The position numbers and the translations under genes were made by a program. DNA of 64,000 nucleotides from Prorocentrum cordatum (lineage: Eukaryota > Sar > Dinophyceae > Prorocentrales > Prorocentraceae). The stretch is taken from positions 148,618 through 212,617 of the forward strand of contig CAUYUJ010016697.1 of the NCBI GenBank assembly GCA_963575745.1, read 5' to 3'. The first letter of the stretch is position 1. Every line of letters starts with the position of its first letter. The notes under the pieces were generated by a model. The model searched no databases. It saw only the letters and a program-made list of their open reading frames with translations, and had not been told where the DNA came from. Below, piece by piece: positions 1 to 12,769 of the stretch.

Positions 1-1025
1 GAGGGAGTTCGGGCAGCGATGTTGGAAACAAGCGATAGCGTTCTGGAGATGACTAGGACAACCCGATACCATCTCACCTGGAACTGATTGCGCACAGAAA
101 TCTGATGCACTCTCTGCCAAATGCGCTCTGCATACCGAGTGCGCTAAGCAACGCAGCTGGCCAATGCCAACTGATGGCGCGCCAGCTGCAGCGCTCGAGG
201 CCCGAGGTGCTCTGCGGGCCGAGCTCTCTCGAGGCCGACCATGGTGACAGGGCGGCGGGCTCCTCACTCTGGCTCATCCTCCGTCTGCATCTGAGGCGGG
301 TGGCGGTCCTCAGCCCTGTTGATCTCAATATGCATATGGGCGCAGCGCTGGTCGCCTGCGGTGGTGATACTCTCGGCGGCCCTCTTCATCTGAAGCGTCG
401 CCGTCTTCAGCGCCTTGGTGCGCTTCTTCAGCCAGAAAACCTGGATGTTGAGCGAGCGGATGCGTTTGGTCTGGCGCAGGGCGGTCCTCCCGAGGGCCCG
501 CGGGCCGGGTTGGCGAAACTCGCCGACCACTGGAAGGATGGGCTCCGCCGCCGCAGGGCGCTTCGCAGCCATGGGCGCCCGACTGGTGGTGGAAAGCCGA
601 TGCCGATGACATGGCAGCCCTGCCTGCGCTGGAGAAACATGGCGACGGCCCCAGCGTCGCCCCCCTCAAACTCCCCCACTCCTCATCGCGAGCAAAGCCG
701 ATGCATCACTGTCTACTCGAGCATCGCCGATGCGTGACTCTTCGGATGCACGTCGCCGATGCATCGGTCACCCTCGCTATGCCATGCGCGCAGGATTGCG
801 TGCATCGCCGATGCATACTCTTGTGCTGTTTTGACGGACGGTATTCCATTTAGAAGCGTTACGTTTGGGTGGATGTGCGTTTATATGGTTTCATGTGCGT
901 TGACCCCTCCCGTTTCCAGAACGCTGTTGTAACATGTGTGAATTCGTGAACACATTCATGCATGAGCAGGTTCCCCCGTTTGCATTGTTTACGTCGACAG
1001 CAGGCGGCGATGCAAAGATTCGAGC
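1..1025. other. No recognisable gene; short GCCGATGCAT repeats
   Basis: GC-rich sequence with open frames on both strands, but I recognise none as a protein. A minus-strand stretch at 264-572 reads as a charged, helix-prone peptide and could be a coding remnant; I cannot place it in a family. Between about 690 and 825 the decamer GCCGATGCAT and close variants recur several times, giving a loose short repeat. Confidence 0.4.
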
Positions 1026-4000
1026 TCACCCCTCCGAGCTTCCAAGAAGGACCTGACGTCCTGAAGCTTCGGGTTCCTCGTGGCGTGTGAGGTGCCATCG
1101 GGGGGGGTCCAAATTCAACCAGCAATGAAGAAAAGCGAGCGGCTCCAGAGGTCCAACATTCCTCTTGGCCGAATCGATGTCACCCCGCGTCTTTCGGCAC
1201 TCAGCGCCGTGCGCGAGGTTGATGCATTGAATTTTGAAGTTCTTGTAAACTGTGTTATGCTGCCCAGAAATGTACACTTGATACGAACTCTTGCAACCAT
1301 CAAGGCCATCGATCCACCCCCAACGGAGTCGGTTGGGATTGCGGGGCGCGCCAGCGACGGCGCGCGGTGGCGGGCCAGCACTGGCGCTGGCACCGCCCAC
1401 GTCTCCGTCTGGCGCGGCGGCGGGTGGGGCCTCTGGTGCCGCTGGCGAGCCCTCCGAGCCAAGCTGCTCGCGCAAGCCAACGGCATCGGCTCCACCGTCC
1501 GCGCCGCCGCCGCCAGGGACTGGCTGCGAAACGAAAGGCAAGGGTTCATCTCCGAGCGGGCCACCCAAGCGGCTGCCAGCGCTGCGCGCGGGGGCTGAGT
1601 CGCGCCCGCGCCGCCGCTGAGGGGCATCCTGGGGCGGCAGAGCTCCGCCGACGCCGTCGTCGTCTCCGCCAGCGCTCGGAAGCGCCAGCAAGGCTGGCGC
1701 ATCCTCCAACGCCAGGTGGCGCGCCAGCTGCCCCTTCTTGCCGCTGGCCCTGTTGAGCGCCAGCGCGTACTCGATGCTCGACTGGCCAGGCTGGGCTGGG
1801 ACGCCTCGCAAGAGGCATGCATAGTACTTCATGGGCTGGCGTGAGGGCATGTGCGAGGTGAGGGGCATGCACTTGTCGATGGAAGCCAGCGCCTGGAAGT
1901 ACGGCTTCATCCTCACGGCCTCGGTCCCGCCCATGTCGCCGACAGCAGTGCTGACGTGGTCAACCTGGCGCTGCACCGATTTCCAACCCTTCGACTTCAA
2001 ATGAATCACCACTGCAAGGGTAGGGCAGCGGGAGTCCAAGATGCTGTGCGGTTGGCGAGCGGCCTGCGGCTCAGACAACACCAATGCGCCTGGCTGCACG
2101 CTCGAGGGTTCAGCCTTGCTCCAGTGCTGCATCCTGTTGTAGAACTTCTCAAAAGAAGTGATAGAGAATGGCCGTATCCATTGAGGGGCGTCATCTGCCA
2201 CCACTACATGTTTCGAACCAAGGATCATTCCACTCGGCGGCTCCGCGGTGCAGGTCTCCATCACGACGTGGAGGGCCAAAGCGGAAGTGAGCTGCGGGTC
2301 GTCGGCACTCTCGACCGTCGGCATGAGGTGGGCACGCGATCTCCCGTGTGCCGCCTCCAATACTTTGAAGAACACCTCCCGTTCAGATACCCTTTTCAGC
2401 CCCATCCTCTTGGACATGGGGTGGGTGCGAAAAGACACGCATGACAAACTTAGGTACGTGGCCGCGGGGGGGAGGGGGAGGTGCGGGGGGAGGGCGAATC
2501 AAACTATTGCTATGGCTGGGCAGCCGCTCGGCTAGGGAAGGTGCAGGGGGAGATAGCAGGAAGACGAGGGGATTGGAGTGGAGGGAGCTCGTAGGATTCC
2601 AGGACGAGGACTCACGGGGAGGAAGAACATGGTTCACCTTGCCCACCCCCCCCCCGCCCTCGCAACCCCTCTCTACCGCTCGTTTGCCAAGCGTGCCGTC
2701 GCGCACCCTGAGGCTCGACTGCGGGCGATTGCACGCTGTAGTGCCGCCCAGGCTGCGCCAGCGCGACCAGGTACTCCACGTGGAGCCGCTGCATCGGGCC
2801 GGCGTGCTCGTGGTTGATCGGCATCGGGTCTGGCTGGGGGCCCGTGATGGAGTTCCACGAGGCCTCGGCCATCGCGTCCTCCCTGTATACCCTCTTGAAA
2901 AAAGACGCTAACTTAATCGGGACGGGTTTCCACTGCCTTGGCCCAGGCGGCCTCAATATTCTCTTGAAACGAATCCATTCGAAGCGAATCACATCATCGC
3001 CGCGAGGCCCGTAGAGTCTCCGAAATTCGTCGATGTATTGGAATGCTGCCTTCTGCCTAACGCGCTGCTTGACATGCTGTGAACTGCTTCCTGGGGCACG
3101 CTTCTTCTCGTGCGTCGTCGCTCTGTGGTACCCCTCGCCGCGGCTCTCGTCCAACGGCGTCAACGCATAGCGTCGCACCTGCTCGGCGTGGAGCGGGTCC
3201 ACTTGGCCGCCATCTGCGACCTGCTGTATGTGATCACCGTGAGCGTTCATCAGCTGCTGTGTGACGAGGTCGTGGTACTGAAAAGCAACACGACGTACTT
3301 TGTGAAGGAACACCCTGGCACCGTCCTGGGAAAGGGTGTGCACGAATGACCAAGGCGGAGACTCCAGGTACTTGCTGCGATTGAGTATGTTCCCGCCTGC
3401 GAACTCCAACATCGCCACCAATGCACCGTGGACTTCTGCGTCCATCCCGACGTCATCAAGCGTGAGCGTCCTCGACCTCGCCATGTACTGTCTCGACGAC
3501 TCTCTCACTCGGGCGTATGCTGCCGATAATCTCCGAGAATTGAAAAAACAATCGATGTGGATGCTGCGCCCTCGGGCTCTCGCTTCAGACCGCTGCTGGA
3601 CGTGCTCTGGGCACGCGCAAGTCATCCCCCAGAAGCGGTCATGCTCCAGCGGCGTAAGAAGATGCCACCCAGCGTGCACGATGAAGCACCACAACGTGTC
3701 ATCTGCCAGGGAGTCGAACACTGCTGCAATATCGGGGTCCTGGCAATTGCGAAACCACTCAGGCCGAATACACGTGCGGACCTCACGCAGAGAAGACACC
3801 TGGCGAAGCACGACCTCCAAGGTCTGGTACCTCCACTTCGCGAAGTCCGCCGTGAAGCGATCCAGGACACTCCCGTCTAAAGTGGGGTGCTCTTCGCTCA
3901 ACTTCTTCTTGATGTGCTTGCGGTACGTCGTGTTCTTGAAGAAGCTGCATAAACACCGCAAGCGTGAAAACTTCGCAGGCCACTGCGGCCACGTCTGACA

Positions 4001-5756
4001 GCAATGCTTAGCCACATTGCCGAACGTATGACCCCATCCACTCATGCGGATGGCGTTGGGCAAGAGTCTCTCATGTTGCACCACGTGCGCCATGAGGTTG
4101 CCGACGGGCTCACCGCGCAACCAGAGCCAGAACGCAGCCCGCAAATTCGGCAACTGAGTTGTCATCCGTTCCGTCCCCATGCCGGTCGTCACTGAAGTAA
4201 CCTTCTCACAAAAATATTGCAGATCTTCTTCGTCCTGTCCAAATAATAGCCACGCGCCCCAGAGTGAGGCAATACCTTTTGCTATTAAATCTGCATGTCC
4301 ATAGCAAAGTGAACTGCCAGGAAACGTAACGTGGTAAAACGAGCCGTCCACGCGGAGAACCGACGCGATAGTACCCTGGAATTCCTCTCCGCAGTTCGGG
4401 CTCGCATCCGTGAATAAGGCAACGCAATCGACGCGGTCATGGACCCGATCGGCGTGCCACCTCCGGCGGTGAAGGAGCATGGCCAAGATGTCGATGCGCT
4501 GCAAACCACTCTCGAGACTCGTCCTCACGGGTGGCACCAACACCGCCCCGACCCCGAAAGCAAACCCTACCCCGAAAGCCCGTGGGAGCCACGAGGGGGA
4601 TCTATGCGACCCCCCCCGCCACCAAACTAGGAGGCGGGGCGGCGCGCGTCGGCGCGGGCTCGGGGAATGGCAGCGGGCATAAGGGATCGGCGACGGCGTT
4701 GGGCCACCAACTCCTGTCAACGTCGCCGATGGCGCCCCTCTCCTCGGCCTCCGCGTCGAGGTCGTACGCGCTGGCGTCGGCCAGCGCCAGCTTGAACTCT
4801 CGAGCCGATCGCAAGTGGCGCCTGAACTTCAGAGCCTTGTAGAACCCGACGGGGTCGGCCTTCCTCCTCCTGTGAGCTGGCTCGGCGCCGCCGCCGCCGA
4901 CGCTGACCTGCTGGCGCTGGCGCTTGGGCGGCGGCAGCTGCAGCGCGACGTCCTCGTACGAGGGCAGCGCTCCTGGTGCCAGAGGTCGAGCCTGCCTCGC
5001 AGACGCCCTGGGCGGGCGATGCGCGCGCCGCCATCGTCGGATGATGGCTCGCGTCGGGTGGTTCGGCACGAGACCTGCCATCGTGAATCGAGCGCACAAC
5101 TTGAACGACGCCAGCACGACCTCCGAAGTGGACACAAGCACGCTGGCCAGCACAGGAAGACTCAACAAGAATACGTGGCGCACTGAGTCCAGCACGTCTG
5201 CCGCCGCCGAACGGCGGTTCGCAGTGAAACGGGTACCAACGGCTCTGTCAACAATCATCTCCAGCAGGTTGGGGAGATGCGATGGGTCATCTACGTCTTC
5301 TTGCATGCTGGCAGGGACGGGCGCGGCCTGCGACAGCTGCCAGACGTCGGACACCTCGTAGTGGACAAATCCAAATGCCACTGCAGCTGATGCTGGAGAA
5401 GTGACCAGAGCAGCAGCGCGGCGGTCCTTGGCGTCGCTACACGACGTCTCCAGAGACCATTGGCACGAACAATACCCAACAAAACTCATGCCACGACCGC
5501 CCTCGAACTGATCCACCAAACTCTGAGGCACCACCTCCCCGTCGTCCGGGCGCCCGACAAGCAAGGCAGAAAACTGGCCGTTCGTGGGCGGCGGCGCAGG
5601 CACCCGTCTGCCCCGAGGTCGCGCACGCGCATCGGCGACGGTCGGCGGGCCGCCGACGCCGTCGGACTCAAAGGCAACAGCGCCGCCGCCAACATCGCTG
5701 CCAGCGTCGCCCACGTCCCCTCCGATGCCATCTTCGGCGACGGCAGTCTCTGCCAT
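1026..5756 (-). CDS. Large dinoflagellate-expanded protein of unknown function, three exons
   Basis: Proposed exons on the minus strand are 5756-4708, 4523-2775 and 2448-1026, joined by introns 4707-4524 and 2774-2449. Together they give 4,221 nt, exactly 1,407 codons including a TGA stop. The start is the first ATG, at 5756. Seen: residues 1-340 include an Ala/Arg/Pro-rich stretch; a block near residue 387 reads FTDASP, followed by TTGMGTE (~462) and a WGHTFGN block (~513); KYYACLLRG lies near 1140; a Pro/Gly/Ala-rich linker spans ~1190-1300; a Cys/His cluster (C1341, H1346, C1350) is followed by EPLAFL. From memory this block order (TD/DAS, WGHT, KYY..LLRG, C..H..C.K.R, EPLAFLG.W) is typical of a very large dinoflagellate family with no known function. 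The early Asp blocks make an RNase H-like, transposase-type fold conceivable, but that is only a guess. The intact joined frame argues for a gene rather than a relic. Confidence 0.7.
2449..2774 (-). other. Predicted intron 2 of the large gene
   Basis: 326 bp on the minus strand, from GTACCTGG to GTACCTAAG, with a long C-rich pyrimidine tract before the acceptor. Splicing joins GA+T (Asp933) and keeps the frame into the C-terminal exon. The hexamer GTACCT occurs at both intron ends, which is typical of introns created by insertion. The coding remnant read through the intron (Gln/Gly/Arg-rich) looks non-coding. Confidence 0.6.
4524..4707 (-). other. Predicted intron 1 of the large gene
   Basis: 184 bp on the minus strand with GT (GTGGCC) at the start and AG (CGTGAG) at the end, followed by G as is common in dinoflagellate acceptors. 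Splicing makes TG+G (Trp350) and restores one frame between the two flanking open regions. Both ends carry a near-complementary pair, TGGCCCAAC and GTTGGTGCCA, with one bulged base. The position was inferred from frame continuity. Confidence 0.6.
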
Positions 5757-5795
5757 GGGCTCGCTGGAGCCCACGGCGTGGCCAAAGCAAAATGC

Positions 5796-5816
5796 TTTGA
5801 GCTAAAATGGCAACGG
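5796..5816 (-). other. Degenerate dinoflagellate spliced-leader relic
   Basis: On the plus strand it reads GAGCTAAAATGGCAACGG after TTT. On the minus strand it matches the DinoSL consensus (core CCATTTTGGCTCAAG) at about 18 of 21 positions. It lies 40 bases upstream of the ATG of the large gene and in the same orientation, where a leader would sit in a trans-spliced mRNA. Such genomic relics are known in dinoflagellates and are read as reinserted cDNA. Confidence 0.6.
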
Positions 5817-6957
5817 AGACGGACAACGAGCAGGGGGGGGGGTCCAATAGCAGCCCAAAGGTCGCATCTTAGAGGGTGGGGCTTCTGTAAGCCCGAAAGC
5901 GGTCATATCATCTTATAGGGTGGAGGGTCGGCATAAACCTTAAATCTCAATGTTAAAGTTTTGGTGGTGCCCCCCGTAGTGCCAGTTCAAGCTCGTTTAT
6001 TCAACCCTTCGTTTGTTGTTGCGAAGAAGGTTAGGTGGCAACGGTGGGCCGAAGGGTCCCAGGCGCCACAAGTGCACGCCCATGGCGCGACATCCGTGCA
6101 ACTCGTATCGTGAAGATAGGTAGACGAGAGGGGGCGGGGGAGGGTGAGGTGGCATGAACAAGCATGCGAGCGGCCGGGGGTCCGGCGACCGCACCTTTCC
6201 TCTTCGGCCCACAATGTTTCTTGCGCGGGTGTTCCAGGGGACCCGACTCGACCGTCGCAGCGGTAGAACCTTGAAAGTTTCATCTTAGAGTTCGGGGCGT
6301 CGCTCGTCTCACGCCCCTTCCTCTCCGCAAACCCCTCTCCCCCCTTCTCATCCACTCCTCCTTCTCCTCCTTCGCCCCATGCAGTGGGGCAGAAAAGAAG
6401 CCGAGACGTGCAATATGGGGACACATTGCAGGAGCTCTAAACCGATATTTGCTCAATCATTCTCAATCATTCTCAAACTCACCCAAAACCCCCAATAGCG
6501 GCCCACTGATTTTAACATACGGTGGGCAATACCCCGTCACAGCTAAAGGAAAGCCGTGGCGTATCTGCGCGCAGCGGGCGCCATGGCGCGAGCTTCGGGC
6601 GGGGGGCAATTTGGGCTTAACTGATGTCCGAAGGCCGCGGGGCCGCGGGATGCAACCCTGGACGCCCGCGGCCATCCCTAAATAACATGTTGGGGCTGGG
6701 TGAACCTACTCACACGACCCATATGCTTACATGTTACTTGGTGTGCATTGTTTGCCCCGAATCCACCTACGCGAGGAATGCGACGCGGAGTTGCGACACC
6801 AGGTAAGACATCGGCGCATGCATGGCGCGTAAAACAAAAGCGAGGCACATACCAGATCGGGCGCATCATATTCAGTCGCGAAATAACCCATCGCGCCAAC
6901 CCCGCGCGGGGCCCGCGCAAAGATCACGACGGATCCCTCGGGGGCGCCCAATGTTCG
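5817..6957. other. Intergenic, no gene seen
   Basis: Mixed-composition sequence between the large gene and the 101-bp satellite. Open frames are short and resemble no family I know. The stretch 6300-6420 is pyrimidine-rich on the plus strand. No repeat structure was recognised. Confidence 0.4.
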
Positions 6958-9900
6958 GGCCAGGCCTTTACAGTGTCCTGCGGAGTGAAGCACCGCGCAG
7001 ATGTGAGCGAGAGCTCGCCGTCCCTGGGAAGCTGCGATCTGCGAAACTGTCGCCACTTTCGAAGCCTGCTGGGTGGTCCTGCGGAGTGAGGCACCGCGCA
7101 GATGTGGGAGAGACCTCGCCGTCCCTGGGGGGCTGCGATCTGCGAAACTGTCGCCACTTTCGAGGGCTGCTGGTGGGTCCTGCGGAGTGAAGCGCCGCGC
7201 AGATCCGAGGTAGATCTCGCCGTCCCTGGGGGGCTGCGATCTGCGAAACTGTCGCCACTTTCGAGGGCTGCTGGTAGGTCCAGCGGAGTGAGGCACCGCG
7301 AAGTCGATACTTTCGAAAGCTGCTGGTGGGTCCTGCTGAGTGGGGCACTGCGCAGATCTGAGCGGGACCTCGCCGTGCCCCGGGGGGCTGCGATCTGCGA
7401 AATTGCCGCCACTTTCGAGGGCTGCTGGCGGGCGCAGATCTGAGGTAGACCGCGCCGTCCCTGGGGGCTGCGATCTGCGAGCCTGTCGCCACTTTCGGGG
7501 GCTGCTGGTGGGTCTTGCGGAGTGAGGCGCCGCGCAAATGTGAGGTAGACCGCGCCGTCCCTGGGGGGCTGCGATTTGTGAAACACTCGCAACTTTCAAA
7601 GCCTGCTGGGGGGTCCTGCGGAGTGAGGCACCGCGCAGATGTGAGCGAGAGCTCGCCGTCCCTGGGGGGCTGCGATCTGCGAAACTGTCGCCACTTTCGA
7701 AGCCTGCTGGCAGGTCCAGGGGAATGAGGCACCGCGCAGATGTTGGAGAGACCTCGCCGTCCCTGGGGGGCTGCGGTCTGCGAAACTGTCGCCACTTTCG
7801 AGGCCTGCTGGGGGGCCCAGCACAGTGGCTGCTGGTGGGTCCTGCGGAGTGCAGCACCGCGCAGATCCGAGGTAGACCTCGCCGTCCATGGGGGGCTGCG
7901 ATCTGCGAAACTGCCGCCACTTTCGAGGGCTGCTGGTAGGTCCAGCGGAGTGAGGCACCGCGAAGTCGATACTTTCGAAAGCTGCTGGTGGGTCCTGCTG
8001 AGTGGGGCACTGCGCAGATCTGAGCGGGACCTCGCCGTGCCCGGGGGGCTGCGATCTGCGAAAACGTCTTCACTTTCGAAGGCTGCTGGTGGGTCCTGCG
8101 GAGTGAGGCACCGCGCAGATCTGAGGTAGACCTCGCCGTCCTTGGGGGGCTGCGATCTGCGAAACCGTCGCCACTTTCGAGGGTTGCTTGGGGGGCCAGC
8201 GTAGCGATCTGCGGAACTGTCGCCACTTTCGAAGGCTGCTGGCGGGTCCTGCGGAGCAAGGCACCGCGCAGATCTGAAGTGGACCTCGCCGTCCTTGGGG
8301 GGCTGCGATCAGCGAAACTGTTGCCACTTTCGAAGCCTGCTGGGGGGTCCTGCGGAGTGAGGCACCGCGCGGACCTGAGCGGGGCCTCGCCGTCCCTGGG
8401 GGGCTGCGATCTGCAAAACTGTCGCCACTTTCGAGGGCTGCTTGTGGGTCCTGCGGAGTGGGGCACCGCGCAGATCTGAGCGGGACCTCGCCGTGCCTGG
8501 GGGGTTGCGATCTGCGAAAATGTCTTCACTTTCGAGGGCTGCTGGTGGGTCCAGCGGAGTGAGGCACCGCGCAGATCTGAGCGGAGCCTTGCCGTCCTTG
8601 GGGGGCTGCGATCTGCGAAACCGTCGCCACTTTCGAAAGCTTCTGGCGGGTTCAGCGGAGCGAGGCACCAGGCAGATCTGAGCGAGACATCGCAATCCTT
8701 GGGGGGCTGCGGGCCTCACGAATGCCGCTCGCAGAAGTAGATGCGCCCATGTCACGTCATCACCTCCGTATAACGTCTCCCAAACTACTCATGCCCCGAA
8801 TTGCGCAAGGGTTGGGTACGTCGCCAGGGTGATGAATAAGGGGCTGTGGTCTCCACCTTCATTCCTTGCTCCTTCCTCTGGCCTCCTGCCTGCCTCCTCC
8901 TGTCTTGCCTGCGGGGGGCTGCGATCTGTTAAACTGTCGCTACTTTCGAGGCCTGTTGGGGGGCCCAGCACAATGGCGCCGCGCGCGGATCCAAATTAAA
9001 CCTCGCCGTGCCTGGGGGGCTTCGATCTGCGAAGCTGTCGCCACTTTCGAGGCCTGCTGGGGGGCCTAGCACAGTGGCGCCACGCGCGGATCCAAATTAG
9101 ACCTCGCCATCCCTGGGGGGCTGCTGTCTGCGAGCCTGTCACCACTTTCGAAGCCTGCTGGGGGGCCCAGCACAGTGACACCACGCGCGGATCCAACTTA
9201 GACATCGCCATCCCTGGGGGGATGCGATCTGCGAAACAATCGCCACGCTCGAAGCCTGCTGGGGGCCCAGCGCAGTGACGCCACGCGCGGATCCAAATTA
9301 GGTTTCGCCATCCCTGGGGGGCTGCGATCTGCGAAGCTGTCGCCACTTTCGAAGCCTGCTGGGGGGGGGGGGGCAGCACAATGACGCCACGCGCGGATCC
9401 AAATTAAGCCTCACCGTGCCTGGGGGGTTCCGATTTGTGAAACAATCGCCACTTTCGAAGCCTGCTGGGGGGCCCAGCACAGTGACGCCACGCGCGGATC
9501 CAAATTAAACCTTGCATCCCTGGGGGGCTGCGATCTGCGAAGCTGTCGCCACTTTCGAGGCCTGCTGGGGGGCCTAGCACAGTGGCGCCACGCGCGGATC
9601 CAAATTACACCTCGCCATCCCTGGGGGGCTGCGGTCTGCGAAACTGTCGCCACTTTCGAGGCCTGCTGGGGGGCCCAGCACAGTGACGCCACGCGCGGAT
9701 TCAAATTAAACCTCGCCGTGCCTGGGGGGCTTCGGTCTGCGAAACTGTCGCCACTTTCGAGGGCTGCTGGGGGGCCCAGCACAGGGGCGCCACGCGCGGA
9801 TCCAAATTACACCTCGCCGTCCCTGGGGGGCTGCGGTCTGCGAAACTGTCGCCACTTTCGAGGCCTGCTGGGGGGCCCAGCACAGTGGCGTCCCTGGGGG

Positions 9901-10902
9901 CCTTCGATCTGCGAAACTGTCGCCACTTTCGAAAGCTGCTGGTGGGTCCTGCGGGTGGGGCGCCGCACGGACCTGAGCGGTGCCTCGCCATCCCTGGGGG
10001 GCTGCGATCTGCGAAGCGGTCGCCACTTTCGAAAGCTGCTGGTGGGTCCTGCGGGGTGAAGCACCGTGCGGACCTGAGCGGGACCTCGCCGTCCCTGGGG
10101 GGCTGCGATCTGCGACACTCTCGCCGCTTTCAAGGGCTGCTGGTGGGTCCTGCGGGGTGAAGCACCGTGCGGACCTGAGCGGGGCCTCGCCGTCCCTGGG
10201 GGGCTGCGATCCGCAAAACTGTCGCCACTTTCGAAGGCTGCTGGTGGGCTCTGCGGGGTGAGGCACCGCGCAGACATGAGCGGGGCCTCGCCATGCCTGG
10301 GGGCTTCGATCTGCGAGCTGTCGCCGCTTTCGAAGGCTGCTGGTGGGCCCTGCAGAGTGAGGCGCCGCGCGGGCCCGAGCGGGACCTCGCCGTCCCTGGG
10401 GGGCTGCGATCTGCGAAGCCGCAGCCGCTTTCGAAGGCTGCTGGTGGATCCTGCGGGGTGAGGCACCGCGCGGACCTGAGCGGGACCTCGCCGTCCCTGG
10501 GGGGCTGCGATCTGCGAAATTGCCCCCGCTTTCCATGGCTGCCGGCGGGTCCTGCGGAAGGGGGCACCGCGCGGACTTGAGCGGGACCTCGCCGTCATTG
10601 GGGGGGCTGCGATCTGCGAAGCCGTCGCCGCTTTCGAAGGCTGCTGGTGGTTCCTGCGGAATGAAGCACCGCGCGGGCCTGGGCGGGACCTCGCCGTCCC
10701 TGGGGGGCTGCGATTTGTGAAATTGCCGCCGCTTTCGAGGGCTGCTGGTGGGTCCTGCGGAGTGAGGCACCGCGCGGGCCTGGGCGGGACCTCGCCGTCC
10801 CTGGGGGGCTGCGATCTGTGAAGTTGTCGCCGCTTTCGAGGGCTGCTGGTGGGTCCTGCGGAGTGGGGCGCCGCGCGGATCTGAGCGGGGCCTCGCCGTC
10901 CC
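6958..10902. repeat. 101-bp satellite array, three variant blocks
   Basis: Direct tandem repeats with a period of 101 bp, measured for example between 7121 and 7222, 8988 and 9089, and 10091 and 10192. The core contains CTGGGGGGCTGCGATCTGCG and TGTCGCCACTTTCGA. Block A (6958-8710) and block C (about 9896-10902) carry CACCGCGC before a GATC/GACC core; block B (8906-9895) instead carries CACGCGCGGATCCAAATTA. A non-repeat stretch at 8711-8905 separates A from B. In many A units CGCAGATC and GATCTGCG form an inverted pair about 35 bases apart. The unit lacks stop codons in several frames, so very long but spurious reading frames run through the array on both strands. The array is cut off by the assembly gap. 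Confidence 0.9.
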
Positions 10903-11002
10903 NNNNNNNNNNNNNNNNNNNNNNNNNNNNNNNNNNNNNNNNNNNNNNNNNNNNNNNNNNNNNNNNNNNNNNNNNNNNNNNNNNNNNNNNNNNNNNNNNN
11001 NN
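10903..11002. other. Assembly gap of 100 Ns
   Basis: Exactly 100 unknown bases between the 101-bp satellite and a (TAC)n microsatellite. The true length is unknown, since 100 is a usual placeholder. Both flanks are repeats, which explains the break. Confidence 0.99.
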
Positions 11003-11400
<398 letters not shown>

Positions 11401-12769
11401 TGCTGCTCTGACTATCGATGACGGCAAGTCGACGGGAGCGGCAGCGGCTGCACGCCTGCGCCTGTCCCGACGCTGCCGGAACTCGGATTGTTCGCTGCTC
11501 CGGGTGCGCTTGCCGTCCGCACGACCGCAAGTTCGTCGGAGCCGCCTGCCGGGGGCGGGCGAGGGTTCTAAGACAGGCTGGCAGGCACGCGTGGTCAGCG
11601 CATTGGAAGGCCGCCCGTGCAAGAATTAGCAACTGGAGCTCGGAGCGCTTTTTGGGTTAGCCTCGGGTGATCCGCGAGCCAGCCGCGAGCACGCGGATGC
11701 GCAAAGCGGCCTCTTGCGATCCACCTGACGCCCGATGCATGTACCGCCACCACGCCCAGTCACGGTCCGCAAGCAGGTGGGACAGGCACCCCTCAAGGGT
11801 AGAACTCGTGACGTCGACTCTTCAATAGACGCCGCCATAGGGTCGGTGACAAGGAGGTCGAGGGGGTAAGCGCAATCCCAGGACCAATACTTTCAGGGCA
11901 GCTGAAGTGCCAAAGTGATAATTGAGATTCGGCCTCCTACTTCCCCCATCCTCCCCCTCCCTTTCATCCCCGCAGGGGCGAATGAAAATATTCCTCTGGC
12001 GGTGGCTTCTGGCACTACGACCGCCAAGCTGAAAAGCAATACGGCCTCGGGGATGGTGGCTGCGAAAGAGTGGGACGGAACGGGACAGCGGGGGAGTGGA
12101 AGAAAAAAGGCACGGACGGCCGACAAGAAGGAAAACGAGGGAGGTGGGCTTGACGAGGGTAAAGAGGAAAGAAATGGTAGAGGTGGAGAGACACAGAGAA
12201 AGGTTTGGGGAGGAAACGTGACTGGGAGAAGGAGATGGCCACCCCGACATACCCAATGACGACTCCTCCGCTCACCGTGATCCTGCCCGCTCCACCCTCA
12301 AGCATCCGCATCTCCCCGTCTCTCCCATCCGCTCTCCTTTCCCTCCTCTCCCTCCCGCTTCCCCTCGCCTCCTCTCCCATTTCCTACTCTACCTGACATT
12401 TTCCCCAGTCGAGAGGGCAGCCGACGCCGAGGCGGCAGCGCAATTCCGATTCACGAGTGCAGCTGGCTCTGAGGCGAGATAAACCTGACGCAAGGTGAAT
12501 CCGAGCCCATCCCGATGTTCGACCATGTCTGCCCCTAGAATGAGCTCGACGATATCAACGGATTCTCGACCTATCTGCAGCCTGAACCACACACTGGCCC
12601 AGACAACCCAAGCATACGCATGTGACGCGAACCCCTCCCGTGATGCTAGTCCGCCGACCCCTGCTTGCTGGGAGTGAAAAGGCGTGTGAGATATTTGGCT
12701 GTCCCCCTCCCCCGTTCCCCGTCCCCGGGGGGCTGAAATGATACCGGAGAGAAACCCCAATCAGAATCT
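11401..12769. other. Non-coding, no gene seen
   Basis: Mixed sequence with a G-rich stretch at 12100-12240 and a C/T-rich stretch at 12280-12390. No recognisable protein, RNA or mobile element. Confidence 0.35.

Noticed and set aside
105-737. 210-codon plus-strand frame near the left end
   Set aside because: Composition typical of chance GC-rich frames, no recognisable family, and competing frames on both strands.
6727-8529. 600-codon minus-strand frame through the 101-bp array
   Set aside because: It is translated satellite; equally open frames exist in other phases and on the other strand, and the period is not a multiple of three.
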